Positions 1 to 7,816 are shown, numbered from the stretch's first letter. The stretch is 30,678 nt of DNA from a virus (IMGVR_UViG_3300046517_001446:1-30678), one strand, 5' to 3'. Numbers and translations: made by a program. Notes: a model not told the origin generated them from the letters alone.

Positions 1-765
1 CTGACGTTTACCGACGTTGTTCTAGGTTCAACCGGCACGTCCTTTGCCCATGTTCGCGCAACCAACGCAGCTACGGTTGTTATTTCCGGCAGCCTGACGG
101 TTTCCGGTAATTCCACCAATGGATTTTCCGCAAGCAGCGCCAGCCAGATTATTTTCAGTGGCGGCACGATCACGATCAGCGGCAATCCAACGATCGGCAC
201 TTTGCTGAATGCAATCGACAACAGCACGGTCGTTGTGGCGAATGCCACGACTTGGGTCGGCACTCTTACGGGCGCACGGTATTCGCTCGCCCTTGGCGGG
301 ATGATCGATACAGAGCAAAATGATACGCCATTGCCCGGCTCGTTGCTTGGTACGGTTGGGCCGACCTCACAATACTACAGAAATGCCGGCAAGGTATGTG
401 TGGGTGGGGCCGCCCTATGCCCGGTTGTGACGGCCCCGACCGGACTTGGAGGCGCCGGAACTGCTGCAATGCTTGCCGGTTCCGGTGATAAGTCCGGGGT
501 TGTCCTCCTCACGGCTCAGGCGGGAGCAGCAGCCCTTGGCGTGGTCCATGTCAGCCTAGCTAGCAATCTGAGCGGCTCGACTGGCGGTTCTGCTTTTTGC
601 ATCGCCGGCCTGGCTGATTCCAGTACGGCCTGGAATTTAGCTGCAGGCGTGCATGCCTTCTTTACGGCCAGCACGACTGCGCCTGACATCAGTATCTCAT
701 GGTTCAATAATGGCGTAGCGCTCGGGGCCGGAAATACCTACGCCATTACATATATTTGTCTATGA
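1..765 (+). CDS. Tail fibre/spike-like protein, 3' part
   Basis: The frame is open from the first base of the window, so the start lies outside; 254 codons are visible before a TGA at 763. The visible N-terminal part is a run of Val/Thr/Ser/Gly-rich short strands (SGSLTVSGNSTN, SGGTITISGNP) as in beta-helical phage fibres. The end is a compact domain with paired cysteines finishing in YAITYICL. The next gene ends in a similar small domain (FKWTYWCPGT), so both probably share a C-terminal trimerisation or receptor-binding module. The stop overlaps an ATG at 762, but the downstream gene more likely starts at 786. Role as a virion fibre or spike is inferred from composition and position beside the tailspike and lysis genes; no catalytic motif is visible. 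Confidence 0.6.
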   Translation: MTFTDVVLGSTGTSFAHVRATNAATVVISGSLTVSGNSTNGFSASSASQIIFSGGTITISGNPTIGTLLNAIDNSTVVVANATTWVGTLTGARYSLALGGMIDTEQNDTPLPGSLLGTVGPTSQYYRNAGKVCVGGAALCPVVTAPTGLGGAGTAAMLAGSGDKSGVVLLTAQAGAAALGVVHVSLASNLSGSTGGSAFCIAGLADSSTAWNLAAGVHAFFTASTTAPDISISWFNNGVALGAGNTYAITYICL

Positions 766-785
766 GAAACATCATGAGGGATACT

Positions 786-2951
786 ATGAAACGCATTCTC
801 GCTGTTTTAGCCACGCTCTGCCTTACATTCCTGACCATTGCGCCAGTAGCAATGTCACAGGCCCCATTTGTCGGGCTTGTTTTCCCGCCTCAGACCGTAA
901 TGGGGAATCCATCATCACAATCCGGCTTTGGCCAGGCCATTCCGTTTGCAAGGCTGACTGCCACTCTATTCGGACTGACGATACGCGGCAATGCCGACTA
1001 CACGATTCTGTCGACCGACTATACGATCGTCACCAATGCGGCATTCACTGCACCGCGTACATGGACATTGCCGGCTGCATCGACCATCACAAGCGGTAAG
1101 TCGATCTGCGTTTACGATGCGTTTGGTGGCGTGAATGCTACCAACACGCTTACGGTTGTGCGTACCGGAGCCGATACGATCAGTGGCGGCACCAGCATTG
1201 TTGCGGACAGTCCGTTCTATATCGCGTGCTTCACGTCGGACGGATCCTCCAAGTTCACGGCCGAGAAGTCGCCGCTCAATCCGACTTTCACGCAGACCGG
1301 CACCGGCGCGGTCCAGCAAACGCTTGATGCATGGGCCAAGCAGCAGCACGTTCATCTGAGTGACTTTGGTGGCGTGGCGGATGGAACTGCCATCTCTACC
1401 GGTACTGTCAGTATCACTACCGGAACGGGCGCTCTGACGGTCACCGCGGCAACATTTACCTCTGCCGATGTTGGCAAGATCATCCGGGTTGACGGGGCTG
1501 CCGCAGCTAGTTCCCAGTATTTTGGAACCATCACCGTCTTCACTAGCGGCACGCAGGTCACTGTCAGTCCGAACGCCGGCACCACGCTGACCACCGCCGC
1601 GCTTGGTGCGAATGCACAAGTCGTCTACGGCACAGACAATGCGACTGCGCTGCAGAACTGGATCAATCGATGCCAGAGTTCTGCTGAAACCTGCATGTTA
1701 AATCAGGGAGCTTATGCGTTCGGGTCGACGCTGAACGTTACCAATGCGTTGACGGTTTGGGGACATGGTAGGCAGTCCAGTATTCTCTATCCGCTCAATC
1801 CTTCCATCACTGAAATTTCCATCAACACCAACAATCCGGTGCGGCTGTCCTCATTCGCCATGTGGGGCTCGACCATTGCCGGCATCTCAAACACGTTTCT
1901 CAGCATCACCGGGTCGACGCAGAATTATGGCAGCGTTCTTGACGATCTGTATTGGATTGGCGGCAATACTCAGGTTGCCTGTACCAATTGTCAGAATCTT
2001 CGGATCGACAAGGCTACAATGATCAATGCCATCAACAATGGTATTGTTCTCGGCAACGCCAACTCACCGCTTTCCGGTCAATATTTCATTTCCAATTCCG
2101 AGTTCGCACTTTTCCAGACTGCCTCGGTTCGCCAGTCGTGTATCACGTTGCAAAGCGGTGGCAATCTTGTCATCGCGAGCAGCATGGTGCATTTCTGCAA
2201 TGTAGGACTTCACGTTCAGCAGAACAACGGAACATTGCTGGGCGACATCTTCATTACTGGAAGTAGCTTTGAGCAGAGCGACAATGCCGGCATTATCTTT
2301 GACAAAGGAACTTCTACGACTGTTCAGACAATACAAATCGTTGGCAATGACTTTGGTGGCGGCACACCAAGCGGTATTGTTGTCAATGGGGCTACGGCAT
2401 TCCTTCAGGATATGTCGATTCAGGGGAATACGTTCTATCCGAATAATTCGTCGGCAATAATACTTCCCAATGGTGCATCGCTTGGCGATGGTGCGATCAC
2501 CATCACTGGCAACGTCTTTGCAACTGGCGGCGGTACACCGACTGGCATCAACGTCACTGGCAACGCCGTCAAAGGCATGGCGGCTGGCAATACGTTTCGT
2601 GGGCTGACTACCAATGTGGCGAACGCCTCGCCGTTCTTCCTGGCGGAGAACTTGGTCAATGGCCATACCAGCTATGTCGGTGTTGCGCCAACCCTGACGG
2701 CCGGGTGTAACGGAGCTGGGCAGGTCACTACTGGTGCGACGGATCGATCTGGAACTATCACGGGACAGACAACGGCACATACAACCTGCACCCTGACCTT
2801 CGCGCAGGCATACGCCGTTGCACCGAGCTGCGTTGCGATGGGGATCAGCTCGCCATTGACGACCACTGCTGTCTCAACCACGACAACTCTCGTAGTCAAC
2901 TTCGCCAATACAGCAAACTTCAAGTGGACCTATTGGTGTCCTGGCACATGA
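786..2951 (+). CDS. Beta-helix tailspike-like protein with N-terminal signal-like segment
   Basis: 721 residues. The start at 786 is preferred because GAGGG lies six bases upstream; in-frame ATGs at 762 and 774 are possible. Residues 1-25 look like a signal peptide (MKRILAVLATLCLTF then APVAMSQ), which is odd for a virion protein made in the cytoplasm. Near residue 195 is HLSDFGGVADG, the typical opening of the pectate-lyase-3-like right-handed beta-helix of tailspikes, followed by repeated short Asn/Gly/Ile-rich coils to about residue 620. The last 90 residues form a Cys-containing domain ending FKWTYWCPGT that parallels the end of the preceding gene. Expected role is host polysaccharide binding or degradation; no catalytic residues could be assigned. 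Confidence 0.7.
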   Translation: MKRILAVLATLCLTFLTIAPVAMSQAPFVGLVFPPQTVMGNPSSQSGFGQAIPFARLTATLFGLTIRGNADYTILSTDYTIVTNAAFTAPRTWTLPAASTITSGKSICVYDAFGGVNATNTLTVVRTGADTISGGTSIVADSPFYIACFTSDGSSKFTAEKSPLNPTFTQTGTGAVQQTLDAWAKQQHVHLSDFGGVADGTAISTGTVSITTGTGALTVTAATFTSADVGKIIRVDGAAAASSQYFGTITVFTSGTQVTVSPNAGTTLTTAALGANAQVVYGTDNATALQNWINRCQSSAETCMLNQGAYAFGSTLNVTNALTVWGHGRQSSILYPLNPSITEISINTNNPVRLSSFAMWGSTIAGISNTFLSITGSTQNYGSVLDDLYWIGGNTQVACTNCQNLRIDKATMINAINNGIVLGNANSPLSGQYFISNSEFALFQTASVRQSCITLQSGGNLVIASSMVHFCNVGLHVQQNNGTLLGDIFITGSSFEQSDNAGIIFDKGTSTTVQTIQIVGNDFGGGTPSGIVVNGATAFLQDMSIQGNTFYPNNSSAIILPNGASLGDGAITITGNVFATGGGTPTGINVTGNAVKGMAAGNTFRGLTTNVANASPFFLAENLVNGHTSYVGVAPTLTAGCNGAGQVTTGATDRSGTITGQTTAHTTCTLTFAQAYAVAPSCVAMGISSPLTTTAVSTTTTLVVNFANTANFKWTYWCPGT

Positions 2952-3048
2952 TGTTCAGCGTGGGCTCGACGCATCGGAACCAGATCGTCAGCCCACCGAC
3001 GATCACGCCGGCAAGAAACCCGGATGCGAACACAATTACCGTCAGCAT
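2920..3048 (-). CDS. Candidate 42-residue single-span membrane protein
   Basis: A short minus-strand frame between two plus-strand late genes. It starts at ATG 3048 with GAGGG six bases upstream. The product begins MLTVIVFASGFLAGVIVGG, one clean transmembrane helix, then a short Cys-containing tail (CVEPTLNIMCQDTN). Its last 32 bases overlap the tailspike 3' end tail to tail. The RBS and hydrophobic profile favour a real gene; the opposite strand within a late region argues against. It resembles in style the small membrane protein at 15117-15311. It could be a lysis or exclusion peptide; nothing shows which. Confidence 0.35.
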   Translation of the reverse strand: MLTVIVFASGFLAGVIVGGLTIWFRCVEPTLNIMCQDTNRST

Positions 3049-3099
3049 GGTGACCCTCAGTGCGTTTGCGGCAATCGCTCATGCTGCCACCTTCCGGCC

Positions 3100-3609
3100 A
3101 TGGAAGCAAACTGGCCGGTCTGCCTGAAAGCCATCCTCGAACAAGAAGGTGGCAACGATGACGACCCGGACGATCCGGGCGGGCGTACCTCACGTGGCAT
3201 CATTCAGCGCGAATACAATGCGTACCGGCAACTTCTGAGCCTGCCAATGCAAGATGTCTGGAAGGCATCTGATAACGAGGTAGCCGACATTTACCACAAG
3301 AGCTATTGGCTGCCGTACTGTCCGCAGATGCCGTCCGGCGTCGATCTGGTGTACTTCGATGAGGCCGTAAACGCCGGTCCACACGAGGCCACGCTGTTAC
3401 TCCAGCGAGCCCTGGGCGTGAATGCGGACGGCCATATCGGTATCGTCACCATGGCGGCGCTCAATCGTGCCGATCCGAAATGGGTTATCAAGAACTTTTC
3501 GGACAGGCGCACAGCCTATTACCGCAGCCTGAAACTGTTCTGGAAGTACGGCAAGGGCTGGCTGCATCGCACTGTGACAATTGAGCACCAAGCTACAGCA
3601 ATCGCTTGA
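3100..3609 (+). CDS. Endolysin, GH108-type muramidase with peptidoglycan-binding tail
   Basis: 169 residues, normal length for the GH108 lysozyme family. The N-terminal motif EQEGGNDDDPDDPGG carries the catalytic Glu (E of EGG) followed by the family's DPGG and TSRGI segment. The middle AVNAGPHEA and QRALGVNADGHIG match the second GH108 half and the PG_binding_3 helix, and FSDRRTAYYRSL...GKGWLHR is the conserved end. It hydrolyses the glycan strand of peptidoglycan during lysis. There is no signal peptide or membrane anchor, so it should need the holin encoded just downstream. It is followed by two small membrane protein genes, forming a lysis cassette. Confidence 0.88.
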   Translation: MEANWPVCLKAILEQEGGNDDDPDDPGGRTSRGIIQREYNAYRQLLSLPMQDVWKASDNEVADIYHKSYWLPYCPQMPSGVDLVYFDEAVNAGPHEATLLLQRALGVNADGHIGIVTMAALNRADPKWVIKNFSDRRTAYYRSLKLFWKYGKGWLHRTVTIEHQATAIA

Positions 3610-3651
3610 CGGTGCGTTGGTCCAGACTGATCACACTACGATCCTGCCGTC

Positions 3652-3861
3652 ATGAACTGGATCTGGACATTCTGGCTAGCCATCATCGTGGTGTCGTTCA
3701 TCGCGTTCGAGGGCTATGCGCTCGCGAACGGCAAGACGACGTTGTCCCGCTACACCTGGGACCTCACCAAGGCGTGGCCGCCCCTGCCGCTCATCGTCGG
3801 GCTGCTAATTGGCTTTGTGACCTGCCACTTTTGGTGGGGTGGCTCGCTGATCTGTTACTGA
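3652..3861 (+). CDS. Small two-span membrane protein of the lysis cassette
   Basis: 69 residues with two hydrophobic helices, WIWTFWLAIIVVSFIAF at the N-terminus and PLIVGLLIGFVTCHFWWGG near the C-terminus, joined by a short polar loop. It lies between the endolysin and a holin-like gene, 42 bases after the first and 11 before the second. Similar small proteins are common in lysis regions of rhizobial phages. It may be a second holin, an antiholin or a lysis regulator; the sequence does not decide. The Shine-Dalgarno sequence is weak. Confidence 0.65.
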   Translation: MNWIWTFWLAIIVVSFIAFEGYALANGKTTLSRYTWDLTKAWPPLPLIVGLLIGFVTCHFWWGGSLICY

Positions 3862-3872
3862 GAGGAACACCG

Positions 3873-4172
3873 ATGGACCCGCAACTGAAGGCTTCTCTCG
3901 AGCGTGTGCTCACCATCTACGCCACGTATTTCATCATGAAGTACGGCAACCGGATTCCAGGCTTCGACTCTTCCATCGTCCCAGACCTTCTCGTCATAGG
4001 GGGTTCTGGGCTCTCCGCGGCTTGGGGTGCCTACATCAATCGCAAGTCGAACCTCATCGCCGTCACGGCCACGGCCGTGCCCACGGCCAAAATCATTCTC
4101 GATCCCAAAGACCCAGGATCGGCAGCCATGGCGGCGGCTGCTCCTGATAACGTAACCGTGAATCCTAAATAG
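3873..4172 (+). CDS. Putative holin (Pam3-gp28-like)
   Basis: 99 residues, started at ATG 3873 behind GAGAGGAACACC. After the opening MDPQLKASLERVLT come two weakly hydrophobic segments (TIYATYFIMKYG and VIGGSGLSAAWGAYI), then NRKSNLIAVTATA and an Ala-rich, Asn/Val-ending tail (AAAPDNVTVNPK). This layout matches the Pam3-gp28 family of putative holins found in rhizobial phages, where the same Asn-Arg and PxxxxxNI-type tail occurs. Its place two genes after the endolysin supports a membrane-permeabilising role at lysis. Confidence 0.65.
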   Translation: MDPQLKASLERVLTIYATYFIMKYGNRIPGFDSSIVPDLLVIGGSGLSAAWGAYINRKSNLIAVTATAVPTAKIILDPKDPGSAAMAAAAPDNVTVNPK

Positions 4173-4181
4173 GAGGCTTTC

Positions 4182-4862
4182 ATGAAGGCACTTCTGGCAC
4201 TTCTTGCTCTGACCACGTCTGCTTTTGCGGCCGACATGCCGCTCAAGGCACCGCCCGTGCCGTTCGTGCTCGGCTATTCCGGCAATGGCTGGTACAAGGG
4301 CATCGGCACGTTTGCCGAGATGGACGACGCCCAGACAGCCCTTGGCAACGTCAACACGACCGGTGGCGCGCTCAACGCCGTGGTCGGCTATCAATGGGCC
4401 AATGCCACCAGGAGCACCTTCGGGGCTCTGCAGGGCTCGTGCGCCTACCACAACGTCGGCGGCTCCAACATCGTTGGTGCGATCACATCGAAGTGGTCGT
4501 GCGAGCAGATGATCAAGTTTGGTGGCCCGATCACCAACGTGCTGCAGTGGCTGCCGGCCGGGATTCAGATGCCAGCGCTTCCGGCGATCGGTTCAGCCAT
4601 CGGCGGAGCTCATCCGTGGATCGGTGGCGGCGTGCGTGAACAGGATGCCAGGGCCGATGTGGTTGGGGTGACCAAGCACAACATTTCGGCCAAGGGCTTT
4701 CTGGCAGCCGGCATTCTGCAGCAGTACTGCACCACGGCGACAAGCTGCCTGACGACTGATACGTTCTTTGAGTTCAATCCGTCGCAGGATGGCTTCAGCG
4801 TGCTCGGCACCAGTCAGAAGCTCGGCAAGGGCTACCGGGCTGGGATGAACTTTTATTTCTGA
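4182..4862 (+). CDS. Phage-borne outer-membrane porin-like protein
   Basis: 226 residues, start at 4182 directly behind AGGAGGC. Residues 1-16 are a classical signal peptide (MKALLALLALTTSAFA) cut before ADMPLKAPP, the same mature N-terminus seen in Bradyrhizobium-type Omp25/31-like porins. The body has alternating Gly/aromatic strand segments, and the chain ends in Phe (MNFYF), the terminal aromatic that the BAM machinery recognises on outer-membrane barrels. Three cysteine pairs are unusual for a porin. It sits inside the lysis cassette, between the holin and a membrane/coiled-coil gene. Possible roles are superinfection exclusion by masking the receptor, lysogenic conversion, or a lysis-stage outer-membrane disruptor; all are inference. 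Host acquisition is likely. Confidence 0.6.
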   Translation: MKALLALLALTTSAFAADMPLKAPPVPFVLGYSGNGWYKGIGTFAEMDDAQTALGNVNTTGGALNAVVGYQWANATRSTFGALQGSCAYHNVGGSNIVGAITSKWSCEQMIKFGGPITNVLQWLPAGIQMPALPAIGSAIGGAHPWIGGGVREQDARADVVGVTKHNISAKGFLAAGILQQYCTTATSCLTTDTFFEFNPSQDGFSVLGTSQKLGKGYRAGMNFYF

Positions 4863-4867
4863 ACGGA

Positions 4868-5155
4868 ATGTCGATGCCAACCTTCGACTGGTCCATCAAC
4901 TTCGGCCACTTCCTGACCATCATCGTATTAGGAGGTGGCGGTATTGGATTTGTATGGACGATCCGTGGCCGCGTCGATGCCTTGTCGGAACGCATGCTGA
5001 GTCTGGAGTACGAGACCAAGAAGCTCGTTGATGTCCTGATCGCGCAGGGCCGGCAGGACGAACGCCTGACCGCAATGGATCAGCGCATGGTGGCGCAGGG
5101 CCGGCGACTCGATGAATTGGCCGCGCGGTTCAATCGAACATCAGATAAAGATTGA
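4868..5155 (+). CDS. Membrane-anchored coiled-coil protein, possible spanin-like
   Basis: 95 residues with two near-equivalent starts (4868 and 4874). An N-terminal transmembrane helix (FLTIIVLGGGGIGFVWTI) is followed by a long amphipathic helix rich in Arg/Glu/Gln (GRVDALSERMLSLEYE and MDQRMVAQGRRLDELAARF). One span plus a periplasmic coiled coil is the shape of an i-spanin, and the place at the end of the lysis genes fits, but many phages carry similar proteins of unknown use. It is the last late gene before the convergent early operon. Confidence 0.6.
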   Translation: MSMPTFDWSINFGHFLTIIVLGGGGIGFVWTIRGRVDALSERMLSLEYETKKLVDVLIAQGRQDERLTAMDQRMVAQGRRLDELAARFNRTSDKD

Positions 5156-5165
5156 TGCGTCCGCG

Positions 5166-5195
5166 CTATATACAGTTTCGGCTTTCTGTGTATAG
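5166..5195. terminator. Hairpin between convergent operons
   Basis: Arms 5166-5175 (CTATATACAG) and 5186-5195 (CTGTGTATAG) pair over ten bases with one G-U type pair, around a ten-base loop with T-runs (TTTCGGCTTT). It fills the gap between the last plus-strand late gene and the end of the minus-strand early operon, so a bidirectional terminator is the natural reading. There is no clean U-tract after either arm, which lowers confidence. Confidence 0.4.
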
Positions 5196-5196
5196 G

Positions 5197-5628
5197 TCAT
5201 TGTCTACTAAGAGCGGCTATCGCCATCTCATGCGCTTCTTTTCTCGCCTGATGGTTATCCATGGTTCCCAGCATTTTGATACTGCAGATGTGCTTGATCT
5301 GATGAAGTGCCGTCCGTAGCCGATCGATCTCATCGGCGCCGTCATCCATGTCCTGATCAAATACAAGGCCTTCCCTGGCGCGCTCGCGGAGCACCTCAGC
5401 GATATCCTCGCCGTCAATGCGATTATACAATTTTTCTGATTCTACTGCGCTGAAGGGGCCATGCTTTGCATGCTCGCCGTTAGCGATTTCCTTGGCCAAT
5501 TCGGTCAGGCAATATTCCTGATCATCAGCCATCAGCCAATTGGTATTCGCAGGCCCCGTGATCACCATCGCGCCGGCCGCATTGAACCAATCGATGAGCT
5601 TTTCTTCAACCTTGTCGTAAGTCATCAT
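5197..5628 (-). CDS. Hypothetical early protein
   Basis: 143 residues from ATG 5628. This start is chosen because it overlaps the stop of the preceding micro-ORF as TAATG and has GGAG in the short upstream gap; ATG 5637 (AGGA upstream) and ATG 5625 are alternatives. The protein is acidic and helical, with a Trp in WFNAAGAMVITGP near the N-terminus and a C-terminal helix ending EIDRLRTALHQIKHIC then EAHEMAIAALSRQ, a tail style common in small accessory proteins of alphaproteobacterial phages. No domain is recognised. It is the last gene of the minus-strand early operon. Confidence 0.65.
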   Translation of the reverse strand: MMTYDKVEEKLIDWFNAAGAMVITGPANTNWLMADDQEYCLTELAKEIANGEHAKHGPFSAVESEKLYNRIDGEDIAEVLRERAREGLVFDQDMDDGADEIDRLRTALHQIKHICSIKMLGTMDNHQARKEAHEMAIAALSRQ

Positions 5629-5714
5629 TAGCTCCATTCTGCGTTCCTGTGATGTGAACGACTGCGATGATCGATCTCGCGTCCGTCAATGTCCTTTTGA
5701 AGCGCCGTTCCCAC
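5628..5714 (-). CDS. Micro-ORF with perfect RBS, coupled to the next gene
   Basis: 28 codons starting at GTG 5714, five bases after a full AAGGAGG, the best Shine-Dalgarno in this part of the operon. The product starts MGTALQKDIDGREIDHRS and is hydrophilic with many His/Arg. Its TAA overlaps the ATG at 5628 of the next gene. It may be a real peptide or a leader whose translation couples to the downstream gene. No family is recognised. Confidence 0.4.
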   Translation of the reverse strand: MGTALQKDIDGREIDHRSRSHHRNAEWS

Positions 5715-5764
5715 TATGGCCTCCTTGTTATCTCTCGTCTTCCAGTTCTCGATTGCTTAATGAT

Positions 5765-5986
5765 TTAAGGCTTTGGCTTTCGCTGCCACCTAGGCCGGCC
5801 ATCTCTTGGCAGAGCGAGAAGCTTCCTGTGCTCTTCTTCCGGATCGACTCCGCGACATGTAGGGCAGATAAAGGAGCCGTCCTTGTACCGCTCCCAATAT
5901 GCCCAATCCATTGAGTGCAATTCGTGAATGCACGGGCGCCCGCACTCTGTGCAGCTATAACTAAGTGCACCTTGATCCATGTGCAT
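5765..5986 (-). CDS. Small zinc-ribbon-like protein
   Basis: 73 residues from ATG 5986 (ATG 5980 and an upstream GTG 6004, which overlaps the previous stop as TAGTG, are alternatives). It has a CTECGRPC knuckle and a second CPTC knuckle about 29 residues later, a four-cysteine zinc-binding pattern, with His and Trp residues between and a basic end (RPRWQRKPKP). Such small zinc ribbons are frequent in phage early operons; nucleic-acid or protein binding is likely but not shown. Confidence 0.6.
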   Translation of the reverse strand: MHMDQGALSYSCTECGRPCIHELHSMDWAYWERYKDGSFICPTCRGVDPEEEHRKLLALPRDGRPRWQRKPKP

Positions 5987-6003
5987 TCTCTCTTGTGACC
6001 ACA

Positions 6004-6243
6004 CTAATGCCGTTCCTCACCGCGGATCACGAAGACCCTGCCATCTGGATAGTGGAGCTCGGATGTTTCGCCTCGCTCGATACGGGTGAAGATCGCCTCA
6101 AGATCACGGCAGGCAATCTCGAGCCATTCTGTCAATTGCTTGACCTCAAGCTCCAGCTTGCGCTTCTCCATCAGTCCCCGATAGCTCTCGTTATAAATCT
6201 CGAGCCGCTCGGGATGATTAATATTGATGTGGTCCGGTGGCAT
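6004..6243 (-). CDS. Hypothetical helical early protein
   Basis: 79 residues from ATG 6243, with GAGGAGAAGG upstream. It opens MPPDHININHPERLEIYN, continues as a charged helix (GLMEKRKLELEVKQLTEW) and ends in a short strand-rich part (HYPDGRVFVIRGEERH). No domain is recognised. It is followed directly by the zinc-ribbon gene, with which a TAGTG overlap is possible, suggesting shared translation. Confidence 0.6.
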   Translation of the reverse strand: MPPDHININHPERLEIYNESYRGLMEKRKLELEVKQLTEWLEIACRDLEAIFTRIERGETSELHYPDGRVFVIRGEERH

Positions 6244-6342
6244 GTAACTAGCCTTCTCCTCTCTGTGCGGCCCCAGGCGGCTCGCTGCCTATGCAGTCAC
6301 TAGCGGCCCGTTGAATTCGCTCGTTCACCAGTTTACGGTTAA

Positions 6343-6429
6343 CTAATGCGCGATCGTGTGCGCCTTCAGCCCTTGCTCGAGGTCTGTGATGTGCGCCTGC
6401 ACGACCGCTCCGTAGGTGGGAACGGTCAC
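6343..6429 (-). CDS. 28-codon micro-ORF sharing its start region with the cytosine methylase
   Basis: Starts at GTG 6429 with AAGAGG six bases upstream, 16 bases after the preceding stop. The product reads MTVPTYGAVVQAHITDLEQG and ends GLKAHTIAH. Its initiation region (6424-6449) is 22/26 identical to that of the methylase gene at 7761-7786, including the GTG and the two codons around it. That similarity is the main reason to believe in it; a decayed duplicate is the alternative. The 99 bases downstream to 6244 hold nothing I recognise. Confidence 0.4.
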   Translation of the reverse strand: MTVPTYGAVVQAHITDLEQGLKAHTIAH

Positions 6430-6445
6430 TACGGGCCTCTTGATC

Positions 6446-6634
6446 TCAGTCGTGTTTGTCTTGTGCTTGCGCTAGTGTGCGCTCCGCAATTTCGTATTTG
6501 TCCAGTTCAGGCCACACGACCGAAGCCGCCTTGAGCTGACAGCGGAGAGTTTCAAGAACTAACTCAGGCGCGACCGCCCACCAACTTCCGGAGTCAAATC
6601 GCTGTTCATCGCTCATCACGACAGTCATCCTCAT
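6446..6634 (-). CDS. Hypothetical early protein
   Basis: 62 residues from ATG 6634, seven bases after GAGGG. It reads MRMTVVMSDEQRFDSGSWW and continues as a helix (VLETLRCQLKAASVVWPE). It lies 19 bases after the cytosine methylase gene and is probably co-transcribed. No domain is recognised. Confidence 0.55.
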   Translation of the reverse strand: MRMTVVMSDEQRFDSGSWWAVAPELVLETLRCQLKAASVVWPELDKYEIAERTLAQAQDKHD

Positions 6635-6653
6635 GACGATTCCCTCGTTGATC

Positions 6654-7766
6654 TCAAACGTCTTTCTCTTCTGCTTGAGCTAACGCTTTGATGAACTCTG
6701 CCGCGACTTGCGGGACGATCGCGTTGCCGTAGGCGCGCAAGCGTCCCACTCGGCCGGGTACCCCATGAGCCAGCGGGAATGTGCCGGGTTCAACTGGCCG
6801 CGCTTTTCCGTCTGTGCAGGGGAGCCAGTCGATTGCGGACCACGAAGGGTGAGGGTCGCCTGATCGTTCAATGATACTGCGTGCTTCCCTTCCTCGTAGC
6901 GCTCGCCCTGGCCGCTCCGAAAGTCCTTCGCCTGTGGCGTGATCCAGCTCGCTAGGTAAACCGCTTTGCTCAACGCCACGTAGCCGTCGCGGCTGTTGTG
7001 CTGCTGCCTCTCTTCCGCCCGCGGCGTCGGCCAACTCGCAAGCCGTGCCGCGCCTGGCAATTTCAGGGCAATCTTGTTGTGGTCCCCGCCGACGTAACAG
7101 TGGGTACTCCCCGTCGCGTCGTTGCTTACAGGCGTCGGCCAACTCGCTAGTTGCGCTGTCTGTGCTGTCGTTAGCCCAAAGCCGTTCCCGTTGTTTCGCA
7201 ATTTGGCGAACTTCTGGCGTCTGGCTTCCGTCACCTCCGGGTCGGCCTCGTATTGGTTTGCTGTCGGAGTTAGCCACGAACCACAATCGCTGTCTGATGT
7301 GCGGGGCGCCGACGCCGCAAGCTGGAAGTACGGCCGTCCCGCAGGCGTAGCCTTCCTGTTCCAGGTCAGAGAAAACAGCGTCGACCCAGCCCCATCCAAC
7401 TGCCGCCTCAACTTGCTCTCCAAAGACGACTGGAGGGCGGCACTCGGCGATGAGAGGTAGCCACGAAGGCCACAGATGGCGTTCGTCATCGGCCGCCTGG
7501 CCTTTGCCGGCGGCGCTGAACGGCTGGCAGGGGCAGGAGCCTGTCCAAACATGTCGATCGTCGTCCCATCCGGCAAGTCTGAGGGCGAGTGACCATCCGC
7601 CGATGCCAGCGAAGAAGTGGCACTGGGTGTAGCCAGCGAGTTCGTCGGCTCGGACATTGACGATCGATCGCTCGTCAACGTCGCCTGGTGCGATGTGCCC
7701 GGCTGCGATGAGGTTGCGGAGCCATTGTGCGGCATAGGGGTCTATCTCGTTGTAGTAGGCGGTCAC
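6654..7766 (-). CDS. dcm: DNA cytosine-5 methyltransferase
   Basis: 370 residues from GTG 7766, with AAAGG upstream. Residues 1-50 are the phage-type opening ([17 protein letters not shown] and GYTQC), then motif [11 protein letters not shown], motif [13 protein letters not shown] with the catalytic Cys, and motif VIII-like [14 protein letters not shown]. Motif VI, normally ENV, reads EQV here. A low-complexity Arg-rich middle (about 180-300) stands where the target recognition domain belongs, and motifs IX-X ([19 protein letters not shown]) close the fold. The enzyme transfers methyl from AdoMet to C5 of cytosine, probably protecting phage DNA from host restriction. A second long frame runs inside it on the same strand. 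Next gene upstream is an adenine/N4-cytosine methylase. Confidence 0.88.
   Translation of the reverse strand: MTAYYNEIDPYAAQWLRNLIAAGHIAPGDVDERSIVNVRADELAGYTQCHFFAGIGGWSLALRLAGWDDDRHVWTGSCPCQPFSAAGKGQAADDERHLWPSWLPLIAECRPPVVFGEQVEAAVGWGWVDAVFSDLEQEGYACGTAVLPACGVGAPHIRQRLWFVANSDSKPIRGRPGGDGSQTPEVRQIAKQRERLWANDSTDSATSELADACKQRRDGEYPLLRRRGPQQDCPEIARRGTACELADAAGGREAAAQQPRRLRGVEQSGLPSELDHATGEGLSERPGRALRGREARSIIERSGDPHPSWSAIDWLPCTDGKARPVEPGTFPLAHGVPGRVGRLRAYGNAIVPQVAAEFIKALAQAEEKDV
6680..7735 (-). CDS. Long same-strand ORF fully inside dcm (dual-coding candidate)
   Basis: 351 codons in another frame of the same strand, covering nearly all of dcm. It starts [14 protein letters not shown] and contains [39 protein letters not shown], three copies of a SW(P/I/L)TP-type motif, and ends [17 protein letters not shown] followed by a Ser/Arg tail. 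I recall proteins of this type as annotated hypothetical proteins in many proteobacterial prophages, and its end resembles the closing segment of some methylases. Each ASWPTP in this frame is the same DNA as an ELADA in the Dcm frame. No clear RBS precedes the ATG. Conservation in this frame may be imposed by the Dcm frame, so expression is uncertain. Confidence 0.4.
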   Translation of the reverse strand: MPHNGSATSSQPGTSHQATLTSDRSSMSEPTNSLATPSATSSLASADGHSPSDLPDGTTIDMFGQAPAPASRSAPPAKARRPMTNAICGLRGYLSSPSAALQSSLESKLRRQLDGAGSTLFSLTWNRKATPAGRPYFQLAASAPRTSDSDCGSWLTPTANQYEADPEVTEARRQKFAKLRNNGNGFGLTTAQTAQLASWPTPVSNDATGSTHCYVGGDHNKIALKLPGAARLASWPTPRAEERQQHNSRDGYVALSKAVYLASWITPQAKDFRSGQGERYEEGKHAVSLNDQATLTLRGPQSTGSPAQTEKRGQLNPAHSRWLMGYPAEWDACAPTATRSSRKSRQSSSKR

Positions 7767-7816
7767 TACGGGGCCTTTGATTTCAGGAGTCTTTCTCTTG
7801 AGCGCAAGAGAAGTAA

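Noticed and set aside
966-1619. 217-codon minus-strand ORF inside the tailspike gene
   Set aside because: Arg/Gly-rich shadow of the beta-helix repeats; no RBS and the plus-strand frame is clearly protein-like.
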